A stretch of 64,000 nucleotides of DNA from Gordonia zhenghanii (GTDB taxonomy: Bacteria; Actinomycetota; Actinomycetes; Mycobacteriales; Mycobacteriaceae). Position 1 is the stretch's first letter. Each line of letters starts with the position of its first letter. Shown here piece after piece: positions 9,893-17,911 of this stretch. The stretch is from contig NZ_JAKKOQ010000010.1 of assembly GCF_021738965.1 (NCBI RefSeq), positions 52,921 through 116,920 of the forward strand, written 5' to 3'. Made by a program: the position numbers and the translations under genes. The notes under the pieces were generated by a model. The model was not told the origin of the DNA. It made no database searches and worked only from the letters and a program-made list of their open reading frames with translations.

Positions 9893-11089
9893 ATGCGAGT
9901 CATTGTGTTAGGCGGAGACGGGTTCTGCGGGTGGCCGAGCAGCCTGCACCTGTCTGCCATCGGTCACGAGGTGACCATAGTCGACAACCTGGTCCACCGT
10001 CGGATTGACGTTGAACTAGGCGTGCAGTCGTTGACTCCGATCGCCGAGTTGCCCGAACGACTCGCCGCGTGGCACGAGAAGACAGGTAACACGATCGGGT
10101 TCGAGGAGATCGATGTCGCGGTCGAGTACGAGCGTCTCAAGTCGTTGATCGGTGTGGTCAGGCCGGACGTCATCGTGCATTTCGCAGAGCAGCGTGCCGC
10201 CCCGTATTCGATGAAGTCGTCCGCTCACAAGCGGTACACGGTCGACAACAATGTGAACGGGACTCACAATCTCCTGGCGGCGGTCACCGAGGCGGGAGTA
10301 GACGCTCACGTCGTCCACCTGGGGACGATGGGCGTGTACGGCTACGAGACGGTGCCGATGGACCTGCCGGAAGGCTATCTGACAGTCAGCTATCCAGATC
10401 GCAACGGTGACACGCACACCCGGGACATCCTGTATCCGACGCAGCCGGGCAGCGTCTATCACCTGACGAAGTCACTCGACCAGCTCTTGTTCCAGTTCTA
10501 TGCGGGCAACGATGGCCTACGCATCACTGATTTGCATCAAGGCATCGTGTGGGGGACGCAGACCGCCGAGACCGCACTCGATCCGCGGCTGGTGAACCGC
10601 TTCGACTACGACGGCGACTATGGGACCGTCCTCAACCGCTTTCTCGTCGAAGCGGCCGTAGGTCTGCCGTTGACGGTGCACGGCAGCGGGGGCCAGACGC
10701 GTGCGTTCATCAACATCAACGACACCGTGCGCTGTATCCGGCTTGCCATCGAATCCGGTTGTGAGATCGACGGCTGCGTTCGCGTGATGAACCAGATCAG
10801 CGAGACTCATCGCGTGTCCGACCTCGCCGATATCGTCGCCGAGTTGACGGGGGCCGCTGTCAGCCGTGTGGAGAACCCTCGACGTGAGGCCGACGCGAAC
10901 GATCTGTCGGTGCGTAACGACCACCTCGTCGGGCTCGGTCTTGATCCGATCGCGCTACGATCGGATCTCCTCGCCGCTGAGATCGACCTCGCGCGAGCAC
11001 ATTCGGACCGTGTTGATCCGGCGCGGGTGCCCGCTGAATCGTGTTGGAACCGAGAACGAGTCGAAGCCGTGGAGTCGGTGATTCCGTGA
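9893..11089 (+). CDS. UDP-sulfoquinovose synthase homologue (SQD1/SqdB-type, extended SDR)
   Basis: Expected to make UDP-sulfoquinovose from UDP-glucose and sulfite using bound NAD. The start is ATG 9893 with GAAGGG six bases upstream, giving 398 residues, close to plant SQD1. Visible features: Rossmann motif GGDGFCGW (7-14), HFAEQRAAPYSM, catalytic T145 in LGTMGVYG, Y189-x3-K193 (YHLTK), then TDLHQGIVWG, NRFDYDGDYGTVLNRF, AAVGLPLTVHGSGGQTRAF and INDTV. These blocks match SQD1 far more closely than generic UDP-glucose epimerases. The gene overlaps the next by four bases. No SQDG transferase (SqdX/SQD2-type GT4) follows; instead a BcsB-like protein and a GT2 do. Another sulfono- or 4-keto-sugar product is the alternative. 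Confidence 0.88.
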   Translation: MRVIVLGGDGFCGWPSSLHLSAIGHEVTIVDNLVHRRIDVELGVQSLTPIAELPERLAAWHEKTGNTIGFEEIDVAVEYERLKSLIGVVRPDVIVHFAEQRAAPYSMKSSAHKRYTVDNNVNGTHNLLAAVTEAGVDAHVVHLGTMGVYGYETVPMDLPEGYLTVSYPDRNGDTHTRDILYPTQPGSVYHLTKSLDQLLFQFYAGNDGLRITDLHQGIVWGTQTAETALDPRLVNRFDYDGDYGTVLNRFLVEAAVGLPLTVHGSGGQTRAFININDTVRCIRLAIESGCEIDGCVRVMNQISETHRVSDLADIVAELTGAAVSRVENPRREADANDLSVRNDHLVGLGLDPIALRSDLLAAEIDLARAHSDRVDPARVPAESCWNRERVEAVESVIP

Positions 11090-12948
11090 CCGATGACGAG
11101 CAGTCCGATGACCACCAGCCCGAATATCACCGTAGTGAACGCGGGCGAACGGTGCCGCCGTTCGCATGGTGGGTGCTCGCCACGGCATGTGTCCTGCTCC
11201 TGGTGCTACTGGTAGCACGTCCTGATTGGTTCGGGCGGTCCGCGGACGACGACAGTCTTCATGTGGCAGCCGATCGGCACCTGCAGCGGACTCTGGACGG
11301 CATCGGATACTCAGATGGTCTGTGGCTGAGTGACGACACCTCGTCCGCGAACGTCGTTTTTCGCGTCCCCGTGGACGTCGGGCAGTCGCAGACACGCATA
11401 CATCTACGCGGACGTGTGCAGGTCGCACAAGAATCGACGGCGTTCCTTGCCGTCATCGTCGACGGCGACCAGGTAGACCGCAGCGAACTGCCACGCGGCG
11501 ACGCCGAACTCGACCGTATCGTCGACATCCCGGCCGGTGCGGTGGCCGACGGACAGGTACGCGTGCAGTTCCGTCTTGACGGCTCGCTGCACGACCAGAT
11601 CTGCGCCACCGACCACTCGACGGGAGCCAACGTCCACATCGAGCCGGACACTCTCGTCGAAGCGGCACTCGACGAGACGGTCGGGACAGTGCGGGACGTC
11701 GTCGCGACGTGGGACGACGCCGTCGCTATTGTGCTGCCAGACAACGGGGACCCGTGGCGGACTGTGGCCGCACAGCTCGGCGTCGGCCTGACTCAAGCGG
11801 GCCACCACGTCACGTATGCGGATGCCCTGCCCGACGATCCGAGCAATGCCGTTGTGGTTGGTCCCGAAGGGCAGCTTGAGGGCCTCGGATGGGGTTCGTC
11901 ATCGAATGACCAGGTCGCAGTAGGCACGATCGACGGTGTACCGGTCCTCGGTGTGCGGAGCACGTCCGCGGCTGACGCGACCCGGTTGATCACCGGCCCA
12001 CTGTTGACCGCGGCAGACGGGTCAGGCAACCAACCGCGTCGGGTGCCTGCCGCGCGCCCGGTCGGGGCAGAAGTTGCATTGGGCGATCTCGGCACCGACT
12101 TCACGACGGCCACGGTCGTCGAGAACCACACGTGGCGTGTCTCGTATTCGCTCGCGGATCTTCCCGGCGGTCGGCTGCCGAGAGCAGTGCGCGCGGATTG
12201 GGAGCTGCCGGCGAGTCCGTCGGATCTGACGTGGATCGTGAATACCACGCTCAACGGTCGGCTCATCGACTCTCGGCAGCTCCGCGGAGGCGGCCCAACG
12301 CCGGTCATCGACCTGCCTGCACAACTGCAGCGGACCAGCAATACGGTGACCTTCACGGTGCAGCGAGACCGCGACCTCGGCGGCTGCGATGTCCGGCAGA
12401 CGCCGTACTCGATGGCGCTCGACTCCGGATCGGCGCTGCTCCTCGGTGAGGATCGAGGAACCGGCCTTACCTCGCTTCCACAGACGTTGGCGACGGGGTT
12501 CACCGTGTACGTACCGCCGCAACAGGGCGTGGACACCGTCGCAGTCCTGAATGCGTCGGTTCCCGTGCTCGCCGAGTTCGTACCCGTAGACGGCGCACCC
12601 GACTACCGGTGGAATCGTGCGGCGGAGGATGGGAAGCCGTTCGTTCAGATCGGGACCAGCGCAACCGTGATGACTCCGGTGACGGTCTCGGACGGACGTC
12701 TGGAGTCTGGTCGGCCACCCCGGACCGACGTCACCGCGATCAACGACGGCGTCCTCGTCTCGAGTGGAACAGTGGGCGATGCGGTCGCGGGGTTGGTGAT
12801 CCAACCGGTCGGTTCCGGCACGACGACAATGCTGCCGCCATTCGGCACCGAATCTGCGCAGGTCGTCACCCGACACGGGTCGATTGCATTCGGCGCCGAC
12901 GGTTCTCCGGTCGAGAGTGTCTCACCGAGTCGGAGCGGTCCGGGATGA
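11086..12948 (+). CDS. BcsB-like exported protein, N-terminally anchored
   Basis: Starts at GTG 11086, which overlaps the previous stop (GTGA); 620 residues. A single membrane helix lies near residues 25-45 (WWVLATACVLLLVLLVARPDW) after a short acidic cytoplasmic tail, and the rest is extracytoplasmic. Two copies of a sugar-binding-like beta-sandwich pattern are seen (STAFLAVIVDGDQVDRSEL and WIVNTTLNGRLIDSRQL), each followed by a cysteine (ICATD; GGCDVRQTPYSM), with flavodoxin-like segments between. This alternation is that of cellulose synthase subunit BcsB, which guides the nascent glucan out of the membrane. Unlike BcsB I see no C-terminal anchor. The assignment rests on fold-like pattern and GT2 linkage, not on a strong signature. 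Confidence 0.65.
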   Translation: MTDDEQSDDHQPEYHRSERGRTVPPFAWWVLATACVLLLVLLVARPDWFGRSADDDSLHVAADRHLQRTLDGIGYSDGLWLSDDTSSANVVFRVPVDVGQSQTRIHLRGRVQVAQESTAFLAVIVDGDQVDRSELPRGDAELDRIVDIPAGAVADGQVRVQFRLDGSLHDQICATDHSTGANVHIEPDTLVEAALDETVGTVRDVVATWDDAVAIVLPDNGDPWRTVAAQLGVGLTQAGHHVTYADALPDDPSNAVVVGPEGQLEGLGWGSSSNDQVAVGTIDGVPVLGVRSTSAADATRLITGPLLTAADGSGNQPRRVPAARPVGAEVALGDLGTDFTTATVVENHTWRVSYSLADLPGGRLPRAVRADWELPASPSDLTWIVNTTLNGRLIDSRQLRGGGPTPVIDLPAQLQRTSNTVTFTVQRDRDLGGCDVRQTPYSMALDSGSALLLGEDRGTGLTSLPQTLATGFTVYVPPQQGVDTVAVLNASVPVLAEFVPVDGAPDYRWNRAAEDGKPFVQIGTSATVMTPVTVSDGRLESGRPPRTDVTAINDGVLVSSGTVGDAVAGLVIQPVGSGTTTMLPPFGTESAQVVTRHGSIAFGADGSPVESVSPSRSGPG

Positions 12949-14840
12949 GTCGCCGTCCGGCGGACCCCCAGGAGTCGGCTGCGATCACCGACTACTTTCG
13001 ATCGGTCGACAGCGCGCCAGCCGAGTATTCGGTCGACCGTCCTGCGGCCGGCACAAACGGTTTCCTGGTGCTGTTCGCTGCATTGTGCCTCGTCGCGATG
13101 TGTGCGAAGACCGTCGGTGAGCGGACGGGAATCGCCGACGGGCCGAACGACGTCGTGCTGTTCGCTGCAGACCGCGGCGATGCGGCGGTGCCGACTCGGC
13201 TGTTCATCGTCATCTTCTTCGTCACGTATGCGGCGTTTGCATACTCGAACGTATGGCGACGGATTGTCATCGGCAGTGCGCTGATCGCAAAGTTCGCCGT
13301 GTTCTGCCTGGTATTGGATGCGACCGCGTGGGCGCTGCACCACCTGGGGGTCGTATCCGCGTCGGTGTTCGGGCTCCAGATGATTTCCGGTCTTGTGGCT
13401 CTGACGATTCTGCCGCACACGATCATGCGGCAGGCGCAATTGCCAGCGGCGGGACGGCCGCCGCTGGCTCCACGGACGCCTCTGTCGGCGTACCTGGTTC
13501 TGTCGTTCGCTCTCGTGGTGGCGCTGGTGGGTGCGGCGGTTGCGCTGCAACTGTTCGGTACCGAGGTCGACGCGTTGCGTCAAGTCGCGATTCTTGGCGG
13601 AATCGGGCCGGGAGTCTTTCTGGTGCAACAGATCCTGGCATCGGTGACGGCCGCGTTCGGATGGCGCAGGCTACGCCGCATCGAAGGGGTCGTGTTCACG
13701 CCCAGGGTTGCAGTGCTCGTGCCCGCGCACAACGAGGCGCACGACATCGCAGACACGATCGCCTCGGTGGACCGCGCGGCGCAGACCTACGGTGGCGACA
13801 TCCACCTCTATGTCGTCGACAACGCTTCGAGCGACGCCACCGGGCAGGTCGCCCAAGATGCGATTGCGGCATGCGTGTCCATCACCGGCGAGGTGATGGA
13901 CTGTCCCCCGCCCGGTAAGGCGATCGCCTTGAACGCGGGCATATCCGCGATCACCGAGGAATTCGTCGTTCGGATCGACGCAGACACAGTCATCGGTCCG
14001 AACTGTCTTCAGCGCGCGATGCGGCACTTCGTCGACCCCCACGTCGGGTCGGTCGGCGGCTTGCCGCTGCCCTCAACCGAAGAGACGTGGATCGACAAGG
14101 TTCGCCTCGTCGAAGTCCTTCTGCGGCACGGGTTCTTTCAACTCTCTCTCGACGGGTACCAGGGGGTTCTGGGGGTGCCCGGTATGTTTGCCGTGTACCG
14201 TCGGAGCGCGTTGGCGCTGGTGGGTCCGATGGTCCAGGGTATGAACGGGGAGGACACCGACATCTGTCTTCGGCTCGACTCTGCGGGCTATCACACGGTC
14301 GCCGACCCGACCGCCGTCTACTACAGCGAGACGCCGCTCTCGTACGCTCATCTTCGTGAGCAGCGGACGCGCTGGTTCCGAAGTATCTACCACATCACCG
14401 CGCACAACCGCGCCACGTTGTTCGACCGCCGGTCGATGACCGGTACGTTCGTACTGCCGTTTCAACTCGTCAATGCGGCCCGTCGCGCCATGCTCGCTCC
14501 GTTGCTGTTGTTCGCGGTGATCGCGCAGACCGCGTTCCACATGACGTTTCTGCAGATGGCATGGCAGCCCGTGGTGGCGACCGTCCTCGGAATGCCGATG
14601 GTCGTTGCAGTATGCGTGTGTCTGGCCCTCGCGCCCCGGGCAGTCAAATATGTCCCGGCGTACCTCGGGTTTCGAGTGCTACGCAGCTATTTCACACTCG
14701 GCGCTGCGCTGTCATTGCGCTATCCGCCGGTTTACCCGAGAGACGAATGGGCGCGTGTCCGCTCGCGAATCAGTGAACACCCGTTCCGCACCCGTCGGAT
14801 GAGTAGACCGTTGCCGACTGACTCTCCCGCACAAGTCTGA
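12945..14840 (+). CDS. Processive family-2 glycosyltransferase (cellulose-synthase-like, no PilZ)
   Basis: Starts at ATG 12945, overlapping the previous stop (ATGA); 631 residues. There are about six N-terminal hydrophobic helices (residues 35-240), a cytoplasmic GT-A domain (about 250-490) and about four C-terminal helices. The processive GT2 signature is complete: PAHNE near 255, DNASSD, D345-A-D347, E436-D437 in GEDTD and Q473-R-T-R-W477. It therefore probably polymerises a UDP-sugar and passes the chain through its own pore. The C-terminus ends soon after the helices with no PilZ domain, so c-di-GMP control of the BcsA kind is unlikely. The operon partner suggests UDP-sulfoquinovose, or a mixture with UDP-glucose, as donor; this is inference. 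Confidence 0.88.
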   Translation: MSRRPADPQESAAITDYFRSVDSAPAEYSVDRPAAGTNGFLVLFAALCLVAMCAKTVGERTGIADGPNDVVLFAADRGDAAVPTRLFIVIFFVTYAAFAYSNVWRRIVIGSALIAKFAVFCLVLDATAWALHHLGVVSASVFGLQMISGLVALTILPHTIMRQAQLPAAGRPPLAPRTPLSAYLVLSFALVVALVGAAVALQLFGTEVDALRQVAILGGIGPGVFLVQQILASVTAAFGWRRLRRIEGVVFTPRVAVLVPAHNEAHDIADTIASVDRAAQTYGGDIHLYVVDNASSDATGQVAQDAIAACVSITGEVMDCPPPGKAIALNAGISAITEEFVVRIDADTVIGPNCLQRAMRHFVDPHVGSVGGLPLPSTEETWIDKVRLVEVLLRHGFFQLSLDGYQGVLGVPGMFAVYRRSALALVGPMVQGMNGEDTDICLRLDSAGYHTVADPTAVYYSETPLSYAHLREQRTRWFRSIYHITAHNRATLFDRRSMTGTFVLPFQLVNAARRAMLAPLLLFAVIAQTAFHMTFLQMAWQPVVATVLGMPMVVAVCVCLALAPRAVKYVPAYLGFRVLRSYFTLGAALSLRYPPVYPRDEWARVRSRISEHPFRTRRMSRPLPTDSPAQV

Positions 14841-14848
14841 TCGTCGAG

Positions 14849-14869
14849 ACTGTTCTTCGCGCACAGTGT
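14849..14869. promoter_or_regulatory. Operator-like dyad sharing a 10-base half-site with 17041-17063
   Basis: ACTGT (14849-14853) and ACAGT (14863-14867) form an inverted repeat 32 bases before the SDR start. The decamer CGCACAGTGT at 14860-14869 is identical to the right arm of the perfect dyad in front of the PucR-type regulator gene. This suggests that the same regulator controls both SDR genes. Confidence 0.55.
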
Positions 14870-14900
14870 TTCAGATCACCGCCCCATCTACCATCGTGGT

Positions 14901-15695
14901 ATGAATTCAAGTGCTGTAGTCACAGGCGCGGGGCGCGGAATCGGGCTGGCGATCGCTAGAGAGCTCTGCGCGCGGGGCAATCGAGTAGTGCTGACCGACG
15001 TGGACGGGGAGTCCGCCGAGCGTGCCGCGGCTGAGATCGGTGGTGGTGCGATCGGTCTGGAGCAGGACGTGCGTGAGATCGGTTCACATCGCCGTATCGC
15101 CAACGCCGCCGAGGAACTCGGTCCGCTGGCTCGGTGGGTCAACAATGCGGGAATACTGTTCGCGGGCGACGCGTGGACGCACAGTGATGAACAGGTGGCG
15201 GCACTGCTGGAGGTCAACACGCGCGGCGCCGTCGCCGGGTCGTCTGCTGCGATCGAAGCGATGGGGGCCCGAGGCGGTGCGATCTTGAACATCGCGTCGA
15301 TCTCTGCGCTGACCCCGGTCCCTGGCCTGGCCTTGTACGCTGCGAGCAAAGCAGCGGTCTTGTCGTATACGACGTCGCTGCAGGGTGACCTCGACCACGC
15401 AGGCCTGCCGATTCGTGTCCATTCGCTCTGTCCTGACGTCGTGCGCACCGCCATGGTGACCGATAATGAGCGGGACCCGGGTGCCGTCATGCTGTTCTCC
15501 GGGCCGGCTCCGCTGTCCGCAGAGCGCGTCGCACGAATCGGTGTCGATCTCCTTGAGAGCCGACGACAGATCTTCCGTGTAGTGCCGCGTTGGCGTGGGT
15601 CTTTGGTGCGAATTGTCGACGCCGCACCGTCGGTAGGGCTGAGCGCGCTCGGCGTGATGCGTCGAATCGGCGAACGGCGTCAAGCGCGGTTCTGA
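14901..15695 (+). CDS. Short-chain dehydrogenase/reductase
   Basis: Classical SDR of 264 residues, NAD(P)-dependent. Cofactor motif TGAGRGIG near residues 8-15, an acidic residue after strand 2 (VVLTDVDG) that favours NAD(H), NNAG near residue 80, catalytic Ser in NIASISAL and Y-x3-K in LYAASKAAV. The C-terminus is extended beyond the core (RWRGSLVRIVDAAPSVG), as in many actinobacterial SDRs. It is convergent with the PucR-type regulator gene and overlaps its 3' end by 16 bases. The shared operator half-site links it to the operon at 17130. The substrate is unknown. Confidence 0.9.
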   Translation: MNSSAVVTGAGRGIGLAIARELCARGNRVVLTDVDGESAERAAAEIGGGAIGLEQDVREIGSHRRIANAAEELGPLARWVNNAGILFAGDAWTHSDEQVAALLEVNTRGAVAGSSAAIEAMGARGGAILNIASISALTPVPGLALYAASKAAVLSYTTSLQGDLDHAGLPIRVHSLCPDVVRTAMVTDNERDPGAVMLFSGPAPLSAERVARIGVDLLESRRQIFRVVPRWRGSLVRIVDAAPSVGLSALGVMRRIGERRQARF

Positions 15696-16978
15696 CCGCT
15701 GGACAACACTGATGGCCCGAGCCACCGGCACGCCAGCAGCGCAAACTCGAGGTTGAACCGGTCGTCGTCAACCGGGCGGCCGCGCACCGCGACAGCATTA
15801 TCGATCCGATACTTCACGGTGTTGCGATGGATGTAGAGCTTCCGGCCGACCGCCTGAAAGCTGCCTCCTTCCGAGAGGAAGCACAACAGCGTCTCCCGGA
15901 GCACAGCGGCGGTCTTGTCGTCTGCAGCGAGATCGCCCAAAACTGAAGTGACCATCGACCGGGCGGCGGGCACGTCGCCGACCAGCAGTGAGGCCGCACG
16001 CACTCCGGGTTCGGCGAAGGTCGTCACATCGTCGGCGGAACTCGCAGCGAGGTTCGCGACTGCCTGCGCGCGTACCGCCTCCCAATGGGTTTCGCGGAAC
16101 CCTGCCGCCGACGCGCGGGGGGTGCCAAGCGCAACTCGGACCCCCTTGTCTATGATCGCTTTGCTGCGGATCTCGGAGACATCGACGTCGCTCGCGGACG
16201 TCGCGCAAGGGATCCAGGCCCAACCGACGGAACCGTCTTGCGGCATGAACAGCGGCTGTCCTATGCCTCCGATACTGTCGGCGACCCTGCTTACCGCCGA
16301 CTCAAGGCGCCGCAGGGCTGTCGTAGTGTTGCCGCCCGCATCGTCCCAGACGATTACACCGAGGTGACGTCCCGTCAGTCGATAGCCGAGCGCCGCTTCG
16401 GCGTCGGCGATGTCGACGTCAGCGTCATTGAGGAGCGTGGCCAGCATGGTCTCGCGTACCCGGTTCCGATTAGCGAGCCATCGTTCACGTTCAGCGTCGT
16501 ACGCTTCGATCACCTGCTCGGCAACCCTCTCGACGTAACTGAAAGCGATGTCGTGCATCAACCGCATAGCGCCGTACGCCACCTTCGGGTCGCGTTCCTG
16601 ACGTGGGATCTCGGTGAATGCCACGTCGAGGATTCGTCGCTGCCCGAATCGATAGGCGCGAGTCAGTGCCACGATCGAGGTCCCGCGCTGAGCCAGACGC
16701 TGCGCGTATGCGGTTGCCGCGGCCGGTGCGGTGACGTCAGTGACCTCCAATGAGTGCTGGGTAAGGTGAAGGAACGTCTCGACGTTGCTCTCGGTACTGG
16801 CTCGAAGCAGTTCGAGAATCATCGGATCGCCGCGCAGGTCCGGAATGGATTGGGCAAGCTCGAGATGCAACGCGGTTGCGGTCTCAGTGAGACGACCTCC
16901 GATCGTGCGTGCGACCTCGCGCACGCAGGCCGCTATCCGTTCGTGCAGATCGTCGTCGTTGGATCTGGTATTCAGCAT
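15680..16978 (-). CDS. PucR/CdaR-family transcriptional regulator
   Basis: The product has 432 residues from ATG 16978; the frame remains open upstream but runs into the divergent promoter. The N-terminal helical part (about 10-170; RQERDPKVAYGAMRLMHDIAFSYV) resembles the RsbRD-type sensory domain found in actinobacterial PucR proteins. A GGDEF-like degenerate middle domain (CdaR type) lies at about 180-300. The C-terminal PucR helix-turn-helix shows FLSEGGSFQAVGRKLYIHRN and TVKYRIDNA. Such regulators usually activate catabolic genes in response to the substrate. Perfect dyads in the divergent gap at 17018-17063 are the likely binding sites. Confidence 0.9.
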   Translation of the reverse strand: MLNTRSNDDDLHERIAACVREVARTIGGRLTETATALHLELAQSIPDLRGDPMILELLRASTESNVETFLHLTQHSLEVTDVTAPAAATAYAQRLAQRGTSIVALTRAYRFGQRRILDVAFTEIPRQERDPKVAYGAMRLMHDIAFSYVERVAEQVIEAYDAERERWLANRNRVRETMLATLLNDADVDIADAEAALGYRLTGRHLGVIVWDDAGGNTTTALRRLESAVSRVADSIGGIGQPLFMPQDGSVGWAWIPCATSASDVDVSEIRSKAIIDKGVRVALGTPRASAAGFRETHWEAVRAQAVANLAASSADDVTTFAEPGVRAASLLVGDVPAARSMVTSVLGDLAADDKTAAVLRETLLCFLSEGGSFQAVGRKLYIHRNTVKYRIDNAVAVRGRPVDDDRFNLEFALLACRWLGPSVLSSGQNRA

Positions 16979-17017
16979 TGACCTTGCCCCTCGAATCGGC
17001 TTAGCCGTCTCATCGCA

Positions 17018-17063
17018 TTGTGCGCACAACTGTTGCACATACACTGTGCGCTCCGCACAGTGT
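17018..17063. promoter_or_regulatory. Two dyad operators in the divergent PucR / SDR promoter
   Basis: A 12-base palindrome TTGTGCGCACAA (17018-17029) is followed by a perfect 10-base dyad, ACACTGTGCG (17041-17050) and CGCACAGTGT (17054-17063), with a 3-base centre. They lie midway between the divergent starts at 16978 and 17130. Both share the core TGTGCG/CGCACA. The right arm recurs before the SDR gene at 14901. Binding by the adjacent PucR-type regulator is inferred from position. Confidence 0.65.
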
Positions 17064-17129
17064 CGTAGCTCACCGGACTTTCTAATGTTGGTGCTGATCA
17101 TGTTTCGTCCGCAGCAGATAGGAAATCTC

Positions 17130-17900
17130 ATGGTGCACAACCTTGCAGGAAAGACCGCCGTAGTCACTGGCGCAGCGAAGGGAATCGGGTTCGCAATCGC
17201 GCAGCGATTCTCCGACGTCGGAGCGAACGTCATTGTGGCCGACCTTGATGGCGAGGCGGCGACAGCGGCAGCGGGCCGTTTGCCGAACGCCATTGCGGTG
17301 ACTTGTGACGTACGTGATGAGGAACAGGTGCAGGCGCTGGTAGACACCGCGGTCAACACCTACGGTGGCCTGCACGTTATGGTGCCGAACGCAGGCGTGG
17401 CGACGGTGTCGCCGATTACTGAACTGGACCTCGCCGGTTGGCGGAATGTGATGTCAGTGAACCTCGACGGCGTATTCCTATCGATCCGGTACGCGGCCCC
17501 CGCGATCGTCGCCGCTGGAGGAGGGACGATTGTCAGCCTGGGATCGATCACGGCGCTCGCCGGAACGCCTCTGATCGGCGCATACGCCGCGTCGAAAGCG
17601 GCCGTCGTCAACCTGACGAAGACGGCTGCTGTGGAGCTTCGCGACCACGGCGTGCGGGTGAACGCCGTCGTTCCAGGTTTCGTCGAGACCGAGCTGGTGA
17701 CCTCGCAGGTGCAGGTGTTCGAACAGGCACTGGGTCTGCCGGGCGGAGGTTTCCGCGGCCTGATCGAACAGAAGCAAGGGCGGTTCGGCACAGTCAGTGA
17801 GGTTGCTGACGCAGTCATGTTCCTGGCGGGCGACGAGTCGACGTTCTGCAGCGGCAGCAGTCTCGTCCTCGACGGCGGCCTCGACGCCGGTCTGTTCTGA
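17130..17900 (+). CDS. Short-chain dehydrogenase/reductase
   Basis: SDR of 256 residues from ATG 17130, preceded by AGGAA at 17119-17123. Cofactor motif TGAAKGIG (about 12-19), aspartates after strand 2 (VIVADLDG; NAD preference), PNAGV, catalytic Ser in LGSITAL, Y-x3-K in YAASKAAV, and the C-terminal signature SGSSLVLDGG (last 15 residues). First gene of a tight operon with an acyl-CoA ligase, a DUF3556 membrane protein and a FAD oxidoreductase. It probably oxidises a hydroxy intermediate or reduces an oxo intermediate of that pathway. The substrate cannot be deduced. Confidence 0.92.
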   Translation: MVHNLAGKTAVVTGAAKGIGFAIAQRFSDVGANVIVADLDGEAATAAAGRLPNAIAVTCDVRDEEQVQALVDTAVNTYGGLHVMVPNAGVATVSPITELDLAGWRNVMSVNLDGVFLSIRYAAPAIVAAGGGTIVSLGSITALAGTPLIGAYAASKAAVVNLTKTAAVELRDHGVRVNAVVPGFVETELVTSQVQVFEQALGLPGGGFRGLIEQKQGRFGTVSEVADAVMFLAGDESTFCSGSSLVLDGGLDAGLF

Positions 17901-17911
17901 GAGCGACGACC

